Of a stretch of 64,000 nt of DNA, positions 1 through 9,839 are shown piece after piece. Both the position numbers and the translations under genes were made by a program. The notes below the pieces were generated by a model, which did not search any database, was not told the origin of the DNA, and worked only from the letters and a program-made list of their open reading frames with translations. Each line of letters opens with the position of its first letter. The stretch's first letter is position 1. The DNA comes from Leptospira chreensis (lineage in GTDB: Bacteria > Spirochaetota > Leptospiria > Leptospirales > Leptospiraceae): assembly GCF_016919165.1 (NCBI RefSeq), contig NZ_JAFFPS010000071.1, forward strand, positions 124,001 through 188,000, in the 5' to 3' direction.

Positions 1-3000
1 TCACAATACCTTTCGGACTCAACACTTTTGTTTTACAAAATAATTTAGGAGATGATTTGACCATTGCAGGAAATGGAACCTTCACCTTCAACACAGCCAT
101 TCCCACAGGTTCCAATTATTCAGTGACGGTTCTTTCTTCACCGCAAAACCCTTGGCAAACTTGTAATGTTACCAATGGATCAGGTACTGTGGGTTCTGCG
201 GCCATTACAAGTATAACCATAGCATGTACGGTCAATCAGTATGCCATGAGTGGAAACATTACAAGTACTGTGCCCTTACCTTTAGGACTCACTGTCACCA
301 ATGGAGTCGATACCGTCAATCTTCCTGGTGGGTCGACTTCCACACCCATCTCCTTTGTCACACCGATTTCCAGTGGAACCAATTATGATATCAGCATTAC
401 TGCGGAACCACCAGGTTATGTCTGTGCCATCCAATCCAATTATTCGGGAATCGTACTCGGAGCTAACATTACCAATGTGACAGTGAATTGTATCCAAGGA
501 TACCGGTATGGAAATGCCATCTCTAGTAAAAAACCAGCTCCCATCCAAATGCATTACTATCGTGGCCTCGTGAGTACAACGGCCGGGCAAGCCACAAGTG
601 GTGGCAGTGATGGGATTGGAGCTGCGGCCACCTTCACAAATATTGGTGGGATCACCTTTGACGGAACCAAAGGGTTTATCGTCGATTCCGGTAATCATAA
701 AATCAGAGTTTTTAATCCAGGAAGTAATGCCGTTACATCCCTTGTAGGCAATGGAATCATTGGGAACACAGCAGGATCAGGTGCCGTCAGTGCCTTTAAT
801 TTTCCAAGAGCAATCACTACCGACGGAACCTATCTCTATGTTACAGAATATACGGGAAATAGAATCAAAAGAGTTCTGATTAGTTCCGGTTTCGCGGAAA
901 CACTGGCAGGAGACGATTCTACAATTTCCCCGACCAATGCCAATGTAGATTCTGTCGATCCTACGCAAGCAAGGTTTGCCTCTCCGACAGGAATTGTTTT
1001 CGATGATGACAAACTATACGTTGCAGACAGAAATAATTCAGCCATCCGAATCATAAAACTTCGAACAAGAGAAGTATCAACACTCACAAGCGGTGGTGAT
1101 ATCAACCAACCAGAGGGGATCACGGTTTCTGGTGATTATATTTATACTACCAATTTAGGAACTCATAACATTACAAAAACTCATAAAGTGACTGGGGCCA
1201 CCACTATCCTTGCTGGGAGTACCAGTATTGGATTTGTTGAAGGAACAGGAACTAATGCCAGTTTTGTGATGCCACACGGACTCACTCATGATGGAATTTT
1301 TTTATACGTAGCTGATTATGGAAATCATCGGATCAGACGAGTTCATATGATAACGGGTGAAGTCCTCACCATCGCCGGTTCTGGTGGAACGGGACTTGTA
1401 GATGGAGAAGGTGTGAATGCATCTACCGATTCGCCTATGTACATTGCTAACCTTGGAAATATACTTGTATTCGGTACCAACCATACACTACGAACCGTCA
1501 ACTCCTCAGGACTATTAGCATACTACCCACTCAATGGCTCGGTCGCCAATCTCGTGAATACCCAAACCATCACAGCAATAGGAAGTCCAGGTTTTGGATT
1601 GGGTCGATTTGGAGAAACCTCCGGTGCCGCCAGTACTTCCATCGGAAATGCAGGGACAGCACCTTCCCCTACTACCTCTACAAATACGATCACAATGTCT
1701 GCTTGGTTCCGCTGGGACGGAACAAACGCTGGCATTGGCAAGGTGATCATTTACAATGGAGTCCTTGGTTCTACGGGCCATGGACTTTTCATCGATTCTG
1801 ATAACCATTTGGTTGTCTCCAGAGGTGGTTATCCAAATGACTCCACTAACATAACCATTGTTCCGAATTTATGGACCCATGTTTCCATGACGGTGAGTGG
1901 AAGTAATGTTTATCGAGTTTATGTAAATGGTAACTTAGTTTTTGAAAAACAACGTATAACCAATGCAATCAGTGGAGATTTTACGATTGGCGTGGGTTCT
2001 GGTGCTTCCTTTTTCTTTCCAGGAAGGATTGCGGATGTTCGGTATTATTCGCGCGTTCTCAATGAAGCAGAGGTCAATGACCTAGCTCGTAATGCCGATT
2101 CCAGCCTTGTCGGAAATTCTTATTCTTCTCGTCCAATCGAACTTCTCATGCAGTACGAAATGAACGGCAATTTAGATCCTACGGGATCGGTCGGAGGAAC
2201 CCTTGGCTTATATGGAATGTTTTCTGGATTCGCACCTGGTCGAGACCGAAGTCCAGGCTCCAGTGTGCGACTACTTGCCAGTGACAATGGTTATGCGAAT
2301 GGTCCAGAACTCGGATTACCATTAGGCCAACACCCGCGTAGTGTTTGCGTTTGGGTTCATCCAGAAAGATATCCAGTGAATGGCCAGAACTCAGCCATCT
2401 TTTCTTACGGAACTGCAGGAGGGGGAACGGAATTCATTCTCTCCATGTATACGGATGCCGGCGGAAACAACTTACTTCGATATGGTGGACTCGGCGGTGG
2501 TGAAGTCTATACGACTCACACGGTTCCTCTCAACCGATGGTCACATCTTTGTGGAATTTTTGATGGAAACGACGGCTATATCTACTTGAATGGTGTTGAT
2601 ATTGCAACCTCATTTGGTATTGGTTCCGCAGTGAATACAACTCCAAGCACAGGAATTTATGTAGGAAGAATGATGACCTTCCCCACGCAAACCTTTGCTG
2701 GTAAAATGACTGACCTTCGTGTTTATTCCAAAGCGTTGACCGGGAAAGAAGTAAGGCTAATGTCTGCTCAAATTCCAGTGGGTCTTGTGGCTCGTTTTGA
2801 CTTTAATAAAAGCATAGAAGATGTGAGTGGAATGGGGAACCAATTGCTGAATATGGGTGTTGGCCTTTCCTTTGATCGATTTGGGAATACCTCATCCGCA
2901 ATTAGTACAAATGGAACGAATTACCTTTCTGTTTATACTACCAATACCCAATTACCAAAAACAAACAAACCACGAACCGTTTGTGTACATTATAAATCCA

Positions 3001-4100
3001 GTCTCACTGATCCTGGGACTATGGTGAGTTATGGGCAGGCGAGTACAGACAGTTTGATTTCTCTCGGAACCGCAAACACTGGTAGCAGATATTTATTTTC
3101 AGGATTTGGAAATGATGTCGAAGGACTCTACTACAACCACCAAAATGTATGGCACCAACTTTGTGGAGTTTTCCATGGACCAGCTAATGGTGATTTGGCT
3201 ATGTTATACCATAATGGGGTCCTGTTGCACACAGAAGTCAAAAATACTTGGAATACCAATCCGACTGCCTTTACCATTGGAACAAGAACTGACCTAACCA
3301 CTAGTTTTTCTGGGTTTTTGGATGATGTATTAATTTACAACCGAGCTTTGAGTACGGATGAAATCCAATCCCTTTCTGGTTATGATCCAAGACAAGTGGC
3401 TTCCTGGTCTCCGACTTTAGGTCTTAGCAGTTTTCGACTCCATCTAAGTGCCGATAGTTTATCAAACCAAAGCAATGGAGCAGCGGTAACAACTTGGCAT
3501 GACCGCAGTGGTAATGCCGCTTCCTTTTTTAATGGAAGCGCTGCTCCAACTTATAGTAGTACAGGATTTAATGGCAAACCATCGGTTTCCTTCAACTCAT
3601 CTAATTCGGAATATCTATTTCGAGGTTCCGTCCTAGACATCCCTTTCGCAAACTCCACTTTCTTTTTAGCCTTTAGTCGGACAAACACTGCCGATGCTCC
3701 ATTATTGGAATCAGCAGCAGGTGGGGTTTCTTACAATATCCAAAGTAACCGAGTGCATATGACTAAACTTACGGGAACTGACATTGGCTATAGCAATCCA
3801 GTGTTTGCAGGGACACTTGTTCCTTATTTATTCGCCGCAGAACATGTCTCAGGTTCTTTATTTGGAATGTTTTCCAACGGTGCTCCCGTTGGGATCACAA
3901 TGAATACAGCGCAAACATTTACACAGAACAATATCTATTTAGGAACCAATGAAAGCACTTCTAGTTTCTTCTCAGGACATATCAGTGAAATACTCTATTA
4001 CAAAACGAGTCTGACAAGTTCAGGGAGAACCATCGTATATTGTTATTTGTCCCAAAAGTATAATATAAGTTTAACTGGATCAGGAATCCTTTGCGACTGA
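1..4100 (+). CDS. NHL-repeat and LamG-domain surface protein, 5' end outside window
   Basis: The reading frame is open to the left edge, so the true start lies upstream; 1347 residues follow the first in-window start-like codon (TTG at 57). The first ~145 residues contain a repeat unit of the form 'SGNITS..GLTVTNG..' ending in a Cys. Residues ~170-485 form NHL-type propeller repeats ('VDSGNHKIRVF', 'VADYGNHRIRRV'). Three LamG/concanavalin-like domains follow (~490-690, ~693-905, ~908-1110), each ending in a 'D.R.Y.R.L...E' strand typical of LamG. A fourth lectin-like fold occupies ~1125-1347. This architecture fits a large secreted or cell-surface protein, perhaps binding glycans; the ligand cannot be told. 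No signal peptide is visible because the N-terminus is missing. Domain calls are firm, function is not. Confidence 0.85.
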   Translation, partial: TIPFGLNTFVLQNNLGDDLTIAGNGTFTFNTAIPTGSNYSVTVLSSPQNPWQTCNVTNGSGTVGSAAITSITIACTVNQYAMSGNITSTVPLPLGLTVTNGVDTVNLPGGSTSTPISFVTPISSGTNYDISITAEPPGYVCAIQSNYSGIVLGANITNVTVNCIQGYRYGNAISSKKPAPIQMHYYRGLVSTTAGQATSGGSDGIGAAATFTNIGGITFDGTKGFIVDSGNHKIRVFNPGSNAVTSLVGNGIIGNTAGSGAVSAFNFPRAITTDGTYLYVTEYTGNRIKRVLISSGFAETLAGDDSTISPTNANVDSVDPTQARFASPTGIVFDDDKLYVADRNNSAIRIIKLRTREVSTLTSGGDINQPEGITVSGDYIYTTNLGTHNITKTHKVTGATTILAGSTSIGFVEGTGTNASFVMPHGLTHDGIFLYVADYGNHRIRRVHMITGEVLTIAGSGGTGLVDGEGVNASTDSPMYIANLGNILVFGTNHTLRTVNSSGLLAYYPLNGSVANLVNTQTITAIGSPGFGLGRFGETSGAASTSIGNAGTAPSPTTSTNTITMSAWFRWDGTNAGIGKVIIYNGVLGSTGHGLFIDSDNHLVVSRGGYPNDSTNITIVPNLWTHVSMTVSGSNVYRVYVNGNLVFEKQRITNAISGDFTIGVGSGASFFFPGRIADVRYYSRVLNEAEVNDLARNADSSLVGNSYSSRPIELLMQYEMNGNLDPTGSVGGTLGLYGMFSGFAPGRDRSPGSSVRLLASDNGYANGPELGLPLGQHPRSVCVWVHPERYPVNGQNSAIFSYGTAGGGTEFILSMYTDAGGNNLLRYGGLGGGEVYTTHTVPLNRWSHLCGIFDGNDGYIYLNGVDIATSFGIGSAVNTTPSTGIYVGRMMTFPTQTFAGKMTDLRVYSKALTGKEVRLMSAQIPVGLVARFDFNKSIEDVSGMGNQLLNMGVGLSFDRFGNTSSAISTNGTNYLSVYTTNTQLPKTNKPRTVCVHYKSSLTDPGTMVSYGQASTDSLISLGTANTGSRYLFSGFGNDVEGLYYNHQNVWHQLCGVFHGPANGDLAMLYHNGVLLHTEVKNTWNTNPTAFTIGTRTDLTTSFSGFLDDVLIYNRALSTDEIQSLSGYDPRQVASWSPTLGLSSFRLHLSADSLSNQSNGAAVTTWHDRSGNAASFFNGSAAPTYSSTGFNGKPSVSFNSSNSEYLFRGSVLDIPFANSTFFLAFSRTNTADAPLLESAAGGVSYNIQSNRVHMTKLTGTDIGYSNPVFAGTLVPYLFAAEHVSGSLFGMFSNGAPVGITMNTAQTFTQNNIYLGTNESTSSFFSGHISEILYYKTSLTSSGRTIVYCYLSQKYNISLTGSGILCD

Positions 4101-4134
4101 TCCAATGGATGATCCTTCTTTTGGAAATCAAACT

Positions 4135-4551
4135 ATGATTTTGGTTCCATCATCCCATAAAAATTCTTCTCGAATATTCTATTGGTTTCTTTTGCTGATT
4201 CTATTTCCCCTCTTGATTGATTGTTCCCCAGACAATGAATCTCCCATAAAAGAACCACCTCCCCCACCAGCAGTGACCGTCCCTTTTCCAGAAGCCATGT
4301 ATGTACAAAATGGATGTGCTTCTTGTCATGGAATGACCGGCAATGGGCGAGGAACCAGATCTAGTTTATTATCCAATTCACGAATTCCTAACTTCCAAGA
4401 TAAGTCGACTTATATTTATGGATCTACCAAAGAAGCCATAGCCAAAACCATTAAAAATGGAATTCCAGGAACGTATATGAAAGCTTATTCTCATATGCGA
4501 AAAACGGAAATTGATTCCGTAGCAGAATACATCCAAAAGATGCAAAAATAA
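4135..4551 (+). CDS. small c-type cytochrome lipoprotein
   Basis: A single-domain class I cytochrome c of about 138 residues. The start chosen is ATG at 4135, which gives a normal lipoprotein signal (basic n-region, hydrophobic stretch, lipobox L-L-I-D-C with Cys at residue 30); an in-frame ATG at 4105 would add ten residues and has a poorer ribosome site. A Pro-rich linker (about six Pro) follows the Cys. The haem motif C-A-S-C-H lies in the first third of the mature protein, and a Met near the C-terminus (YMKAYSHM) may be the sixth ligand. It probably carries electrons at the membrane surface. It starts about 35 bp after the preceding giant gene and may share its transcript; its redox partner is unknown. 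Confidence 0.8.
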   Translation: MILVPSSHKNSSRIFYWFLLLILFPLLIDCSPDNESPIKEPPPPPAVTVPFPEAMYVQNGCASCHGMTGNGRGTRSSLLSNSRIPNFQDKSTYIYGSTKEAIAKTIKNGIPGTYMKAYSHMRKTEIDSVAEYIQKMQK

Positions 4552-4559
4552 TTTTGTTT

Positions 4560-5315
4560 TTATCTTCCTAAATTCATTAACGTAGTAAACATTTCACAAG
4601 CAGTCACAGAACCTAACTCACATGAGTCGCTCAGTTCTTCCAAAGCAATCGTGATCTCTTCTGATTTTTTTGTTTTTAACCGACTAAGAGCACTGGATTC
4701 CAATTCCTTAGCTTTGGAAATTTGGTTCTCTGGATTTTGAATCTTCCAAGGGTTAGGTCTTTTTTCAAAAGACAAACTATCTAAAAATACCTGAATATCT
4801 TTTTCTATTTGAGGATAAACAGATTCGTAACAAGTGATTAAAATTGTGAACCCGAACTCTTCCTCAGTGGCAGTGATATAGTGTTGTACGATTGTATCTT
4901 CTTTATCTTTAAAACTTCCCAACATTCCTAAAAACTTATAACCGTTTTCGGTATTCGGAATTTTTTTTATGGAAAAAGATTTACGGATACTAGTGATCAA
5001 ACTAAATCTTCTAGATTCTGCATGGAAAAGAATAGGATGCAAGGGAAGTTTGTTTTCCGATTCTTTAAAAAGAATCACGAGGGCGGGGATGATTTCTCTT
5101 CCCGATTCCTCTTTGAGTGCTTGTGTTTTAAAATGATCGAACTTGGTGGTGAACCCATTGGATCTACGTTCGGTAAGATACCACTCGGAAGGTAAATCAA
5201 ACAAGATACAGTTTGTACGAAAACAGGATCTCCAAGGAACAGAATTTGCACTTAGATTCATAGAAACTAACAAAGAAATTGTTAGATATCCCAAAAGAAT
5301 CCGAATTAAATTCAT
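4560..5315 (-). CDS. exported protein of unknown function coupled to aacS
   Basis: A 251-residue protein I do not recognise. The N-terminus is a clear signal peptide with a probable cut after the A-N-S region near residue 25. The mature part has a Cys pair (CFRTNC), a mixed alpha/beta body without an obvious catalytic motif, and a C-terminal helical segment rich in Lys and Glu with two further Cys residues. Its ATG overlaps the TGA of aacS (ATGA, 5312-5315), so the two are translationally coupled and co-expressed. That coupling does not by itself reveal function, because one product is exported and the other cytoplasmic. It converges with the cytochrome gene, with only eight bases between the stops. 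Confidence 0.7.
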   Translation of the reverse strand: MNLIRILLGYLTISLLVSMNLSANSVPWRSCFRTNCILFDLPSEWYLTERRSNGFTTKFDHFKTQALKEESGREIIPALVILFKESENKLPLHPILFHAESRRFSLITSIRKSFSIKKIPNTENGYKFLGMLGSFKDKEDTIVQHYITATEEEFGFTILITCYESVYPQIEKDIQVFLDSLSFEKRPNPWKIQNPENQISKAKELESSALSRLKTKKSEEITIALEELSDSCELGSVTACEMFTTLMNLGR

Positions 5316-7276
5316 ACACTGAGTTCCTTTCGATTTTTAAAATGTTCGAGTGAATTTGGGTTTGCTAATGCATTTTTATTTTTTACTTCCAAACCAGCTA
5401 CTGTTTGTTTCACGGCAATTTCGACTTTTTTGCCATTGACTGTATAAGGAATCTCGGGAACGGAAAGGACAAGGGCAGGGACATGCCTTGGAGAAGTTTC
5501 CAATTTGATTTTTTCTTTAATTTTTTTGATTAGAGTTTCATCCAGAGAAATTCCCGGAGCAGTGACCACAAACAAAACCACACGAACATCATCCTTATAC
5601 TCTTGGCCAATGATCACACTGTCCTTCACTTCGGAAATGGTAGAAACTACAGAATAGATGTCAGCAGTTCCAATCCGCACACCGCCGGGATTTAGTGTGG
5701 CATCAGAGCGTCCATAAATCACCAAACCCAACTCCTTTGTGATGGAAGCAAAATCACCATGACACCAAATATTATCATAGGTTTCAAAATAGGCCGATTT
5801 GTATTTAGCTCCCGACTCATCGTTCCAAAAAGAAAGAGGCATCGAAGGGAATGGTGTAGGACAAACGAGTTCCCCTTTTTCGTTTTCGACAGACTTACCC
5901 ATATCATCAAAAACTTGTACATCCATTCCTAGTCCCTTACATTGGATTTGGCCTTCGAACACGGGTAAGGTGGGATTTCCTAAAGCAAAACATCCGTTTA
6001 AGTCGGTTCCTCCAGAAATAGACGAGAGTTGCACATCTTTTTTTATATTTTCATAAACATAACGAAACCCAGAATTAGGAAGAGGAGAACCTGTAGAAAG
6101 GATTACCTTTAATGCTGGTAACGGATACTTAGATTTGACCTGAACCTTTTCTTCTTCCAATACAGAAAGATATTTGGCACTGGTACCAAAAACTTGGATG
6201 GATTCTTTTTCAGCCATCGACCATAAAGTTTCCCAGGAAGGATGGAATGGATTTCCATCAAATTGGTATAAGGTGGCCCCTAAAGCCAAAGCCGACTGGG
6301 ACCAGTTCCACATCATCCAACCGCAAGTTGTATAATAAAAAAATCGATCTTGTTTGGATAAATTACAATGTAACGAAAGTTCTTTGGTATGATTGAGTAA
6401 AACTCCCCCACCCTGGACAATACATTTTGGAAGGCCCGTTGTTCCGGAAGAAAACATAATATAAACTGGATCGGAGAAACTAATAGAAGTATAAATGATT
6501 TTGTCAGACGAGTTTGGCGGATTGATATCACTGTATCGAAATGGAGAATGGATTTTACCAAAATCCTTTAAGGGTTCTACAAAATCATAGATGATGGTTT
6601 GTTTGAATTCGGAACCACCAGCTTTTGCTAACTGGAGGGAAACTTCTTCTAATTTATCTGTAATCGAAATTTTTTTGCCTTTGAACAGATAAGCTTCAAC
6701 GGAAAGAAAAACTTTCGGTTGGATTTGTTCGAACCGGTCAAGGATTCCCCTAACACCAAAGTCCGGTGAGGCGCTAGACCAAATAGCACCTAACGAAGTA
6801 GTTGCCAACATCCCAATGGTAGCAATCGGCGCATTTGGCAAAAGGCCAACAACTCGGTCACCCTGTTTCACACCAAGAGAAATCAAATGTTTTTGTAATT
6901 TTAGAACTTCATCTTTTAGTTCCGAATATTTTAACCTTTGAATCTTTCCATCTTCTGAATAAAAAACCAAAGCCAAATCATTCGGACTTCCCACTTCCAA
7001 TAAATTTTCAGCAAAATTATACAAGGCACCAGGAAACCACTGGGACTTTGAAAAATGAGTTCCGCGATCTAAGGTTCGTTCCGGTTCTTTATGTAACTTA
7101 AAACCGGAATAGGACAACCATTCCTTCCAAAATAAATCGGACTCATCCACCGAAAACTTATGGAAAGAAACATAATCAGAAAATGATTTTGCAAACCGTA
7201 ATTCCAGATGACCTTGGAAACGGGAAAGGTTCGTATCTTTTGAATGAGGAGTCCAAAGTATATTTTGAGTCGCCAT
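5312..7276 (-). CDS. aacS: acetoacetyl-CoA synthetase
   Basis: An ANL-family adenylating enzyme of 654 residues that activates acetoacetate to acetoacetyl-CoA with ATP. The family length (about 650) fits the start at 7276 (MATQNILW), which has GGAAG about ten bases upstream; a longer frame to 7378 would run into the divergent MBOAT gene. Visible motifs are the AMP-binding loop MFSSGTTGLPK, the core motif YGRSDATLNPGGVRIG, and the C-terminal catalytic Lys region NGKKVEIAVK. The N-terminal ~60 residues match the acetyl/acetoacetyl-CoA synthetase lead domain (W-P-type start and 'YVSFHKFSVDESDLFWKEW'). It would supply acetoacetyl-CoA for lipid or polyhydroxybutyrate metabolism and may connect with the crotonyl-CoA carboxylase/reductase at 27.8 kb. 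Confidence 0.9.
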   Translation of the reverse strand: MATQNILWTPHSKDTNLSRFQGHLELRFAKSFSDYVSFHKFSVDESDLFWKEWLSYSGFKLHKEPERTLDRGTHFSKSQWFPGALYNFAENLLEVGSPNDLALVFYSEDGKIQRLKYSELKDEVLKLQKHLISLGVKQGDRVVGLLPNAPIATIGMLATTSLGAIWSSASPDFGVRGILDRFEQIQPKVFLSVEAYLFKGKKISITDKLEEVSLQLAKAGGSEFKQTIIYDFVEPLKDFGKIHSPFRYSDINPPNSSDKIIYTSISFSDPVYIMFSSGTTGLPKCIVQGGGVLLNHTKELSLHCNLSKQDRFFYYTTCGWMMWNWSQSALALGATLYQFDGNPFHPSWETLWSMAEKESIQVFGTSAKYLSVLEEEKVQVKSKYPLPALKVILSTGSPLPNSGFRYVYENIKKDVQLSSISGGTDLNGCFALGNPTLPVFEGQIQCKGLGMDVQVFDDMGKSVENEKGELVCPTPFPSMPLSFWNDESGAKYKSAYFETYDNIWCHGDFASITKELGLVIYGRSDATLNPGGVRIGTADIYSVVSTISEVKDSVIIGQEYKDDVRVVLFVVTAPGISLDETLIKKIKEKIKLETSPRHVPALVLSVPEIPYTVNGKKVEIAVKQTVAGLEVKNKNALANPNSLEHFKNRKELSV

Positions 7277-7367
7277 GAAGACTGATCTTCCTGGATTTGA
7301 TTTTTGAGGCAAGTATGATTGTGTAAAATGACTGGTAGAAAAAAATATCGGGGAAATTCTAGGAAAA

Positions 7368-8738
7368 ATGCTGTTCAATTCCGTTGACTATCTCTTCTTC
7401 TTTATTGCTTGTTATTCTATTTATTGGATAGCTCCTGGAAAGTTCAGAAAGTACATCCTCATTTTCTTTTCACTGGTTTTTTATGGATATTGGAGTCTTT
7501 CTTTTTTAAGTCATTTTTTACTCTTCATTCTCATCACACATTTTTTTGTTTTAGCCATCCTCAAAACTAAAAAGAAAATCTTCCTCATCTTAGGTGTGGT
7601 GATCAACTTACTGAATCTTTGTTTCTTTAAGTACATTTTAACTTACTTACAATTCTTAAGTAAGGAAGGAGAAATCTCCATCCCATTCATTCAATCGTTA
7701 AGTGAATTTGCACTTCCATTAGCCATCAGTTTCTATACTTTTCAAATGATTGCTTACCTCGTGGATGCTTGGCATGGAAAATTCAACGAGTCTCCTTTTC
7801 TAAATTTTTTACTCTTCATTTTATTTTTCCCTCAACTCATTGCGGGTCCCATTATGCGCCATGATGATTTTTATGAACAAATCGATCGTGCGAAACTCAA
7901 CTGGGATTTTGTTCACCGTGGAATTTTACACATTCTTTCTGGTATCATTAAAAAGGTATTAATCGCTGATCAAATCGCAAAGTCCATCAACCCAGTTTTT
8001 GCTGATCCTTCAGGATTTGATGGATTGAGTATCCTTCTTTCGACTGTGGCTTTTTCTTTACAAGTGTATGGAGATTTTTCCGGGTATACGGACATTGCAC
8101 GTGGGTCTGCATTTTTACTCGGGTATGAAATTCCTGAAAACTTTCGTTCTCCATTTTTATCAGTTAGTTTTTCCGAATTTTGGTCCAGATGGCATATCAC
8201 ATTATCAACATGGATTAGAGATTACCTATACATTCCGCTCGGTGGAAACCGAGTTTCCGAATCTAGATTTATGTTCAACACGATCACCGTAATGGCATTG
8301 GCTGGATTATGGCATGGAAATACGTATACATTTTTTATCTGGGGATTTTTACATGGAGTGTTTTTAGCAATTGAACGTTTCGCATTTGGTAAATTAAGCC
8401 GAAAGGAAATGAACATTAAACAAAAGATCTTTGGGTTTATTTATGTATTCATTGGATTCAATTTGATTAGTCCTTTTTTCCGTTTGGATTCATTAAAAGG
8501 AATTTATGCTTTCTGGTCGGCATCCACTTCCACTGCTAAAAATTTTATTTATAAACCAGATTTTTGGTTTCTGATCTTTGCTTGTTACCTCTTTCAATTT
8601 GTGGAATACAAAAACTATTTTAAAGAAAAACTACAACCGTATACAAATTGGTTAGTTCCTATCTTTACGATACTTGTTTTCTTTGCTTTAGTCAAAATTG
8701 AAAATCCTGTGGAAACATTTATCTATTTCCAATTCTGA
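7368..8738 (+). CDS. MBOAT-family membrane O-acyltransferase (AlgI/DltB-like)
   Basis: A 456-residue polytopic membrane protein with about ten hydrophobic segments. It starts MLFNSVDYLFF, the standard opening of AlgI-like acyltransferases, and carries the MBOAT core 'FSEFWSRWHITLSTWIRDYLYIPLGG' region and the active-site His in GLWHG near residue 314, followed by W-G-x-x-H-G. Family members move acyl groups, commonly acetyl, across the membrane onto an exported sugar, polymer or lipid. The next gene, nine bases downstream, encodes a DUF1574-type exported protein, and the pair resembles AlgI with AlgJ/AlgX. The acceptor here is unknown. Confidence 0.9.
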   Translation: MLFNSVDYLFFFIACYSIYWIAPGKFRKYILIFFSLVFYGYWSLSFLSHFLLFILITHFFVLAILKTKKKIFLILGVVINLLNLCFFKYILTYLQFLSKEGEISIPFIQSLSEFALPLAISFYTFQMIAYLVDAWHGKFNESPFLNFLLFILFFPQLIAGPIMRHDDFYEQIDRAKLNWDFVHRGILHILSGIIKKVLIADQIAKSINPVFADPSGFDGLSILLSTVAFSLQVYGDFSGYTDIARGSAFLLGYEIPENFRSPFLSVSFSEFWSRWHITLSTWIRDYLYIPLGGNRVSESRFMFNTITVMALAGLWHGNTYTFFIWGFLHGVFLAIERFAFGKLSRKEMNIKQKIFGFIYVFIGFNLISPFFRLDSLKGIYAFWSASTSTAKNFIYKPDFWFLIFACYLFQFVEYKNYFKEKLQPYTNWLVPIFTILVFFALVKIENPVETFIYFQF

Positions 8739-8746
8739 GAGACACC

Positions 8747-9835
8747 ATGAACCAAAAACGTATTTATTTTTATCCATTTTTCATTATCTTTACTCTCTTT
8801 CTAATTGATAAATTGGTTTGTATACCGGAGTTCAGAGAAGCTGGACGCAGGGCTTATAAATCTGGACAAAACTTATTCCTTGGTTTACCAAAAGTATGGG
8901 AGGAAGACAAAAAACTTCAGTCAGAAAAAACTAAAGTTGCTCTTGTTACAGGGACTTCTCGTTCCGATATCTTCCATGAATGGGAGAACATTCCGGTAAA
9001 CAAATCCACATATGCGGAACCAGTTTATTTTGAGACCAGATCCGCCATCAAAGCTGGAGAATATTTTTTATTTTATCTAATGATACAATCTATGACAAAG
9101 TCTGGATTCAAACCAGATGTTTTATTCTTAGAATTCTCAGAAGAAATGTTAAATGAAAACAATGTATACTCTTACAAAACAAAATGGCAAGAGTTAATGT
9201 TACATGAAGATGAGTTAATTGACATTTACCCAACTTTTAATTCTAAGTTTCAAAGAGAAATCATCACCAAATTATTATTTGTTTCTTACAATTATCATTT
9301 TAGACCGATCCAAGGAATTTCTAACTGGGTCAAAGGTAAAACAGTTACCGATGATACATACTTTATTGCAGTCTCATCTTATCTAAACAAAAAAAGACCA
9401 TTTAATCCTGCGAATGCGGGCATTGAATTAGATCGTTTCACACCAGAAGAATACAAAGCTCGTATTGTAGACTTCAGCGAATCACAACGAGAACTTTTAC
9501 TTTCTAAATATACTCTTTCTGAAACCGAATATGGATTTTTGAAACGAATCATCCAACACGCAGAAGAACACAATATTCCCACAGTTTTTTGGGAACCACA
9601 AATCCATCCCTACTACAACCAAATCAGAAAATCGATTACGGGAGGGGATTTATTTGAAACTTTAGGTCGATCTTTGGTTGATCCAAATTCGAAAAATATT
9701 CGTCTAATCTCTTTGAACAAAGGAAATACAAACTGCAAAATTTTCGTGGATAGCAGCCATGTTTCCCCTCTTTGTGTTCCAGAAATTGCAGATAAGTTAT
9801 TGCAAACTGCGAAGGAGATTCCAAACTTTAAGTAA
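8747..9835 (+). CDS. DUF1574-type exported SGNH-like protein, MBOAT partner
   Basis: A 362-residue protein with an N-terminal membrane anchor (residues ~5-25), then an extracytoplasmic domain. It has a G-T-S-R-S-D motif near residue 65, resembling the nucleophile block of SGNH hydrolases and of AlgJ/AlgX, and a C-terminal F-V-D-S-S-H motif that would supply the Asp-x-x-His of the triad. It sits directly behind the MBOAT gene and is probably its periplasmic partner, receiving the acyl group and placing it on an acceptor. DUF1574 proteins next to MBOAT genes are known as a recurring Leptospira arrangement. Family placement is from motifs and context only. Confidence 0.75.
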   Translation: MNQKRIYFYPFFIIFTLFLIDKLVCIPEFREAGRRAYKSGQNLFLGLPKVWEEDKKLQSEKTKVALVTGTSRSDIFHEWENIPVNKSTYAEPVYFETRSAIKAGEYFLFYLMIQSMTKSGFKPDVLFLEFSEEMLNENNVYSYKTKWQELMLHEDELIDIYPTFNSKFQREIITKLLFVSYNYHFRPIQGISNWVKGKTVTDDTYFIAVSSYLNKKRPFNPANAGIELDRFTPEEYKARIVDFSESQRELLLSKYTLSETEYGFLKRIIQHAEEHNIPTVFWEPQIHPYYNQIRKSITGGDLFETLGRSLVDPNSKNIRLISLNKGNTNCKIFVDSSHVSPLCVPEIADKLLQTAKEIPNFK

Positions 9836-9839
9836 TCTT

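Noticed and set aside
282..3297. Many minus- and plus-strand ORFs inside the first large gene
   Set aside because: They are shadows of the long LamG/NHL frame, which alone gives recognisable domains.
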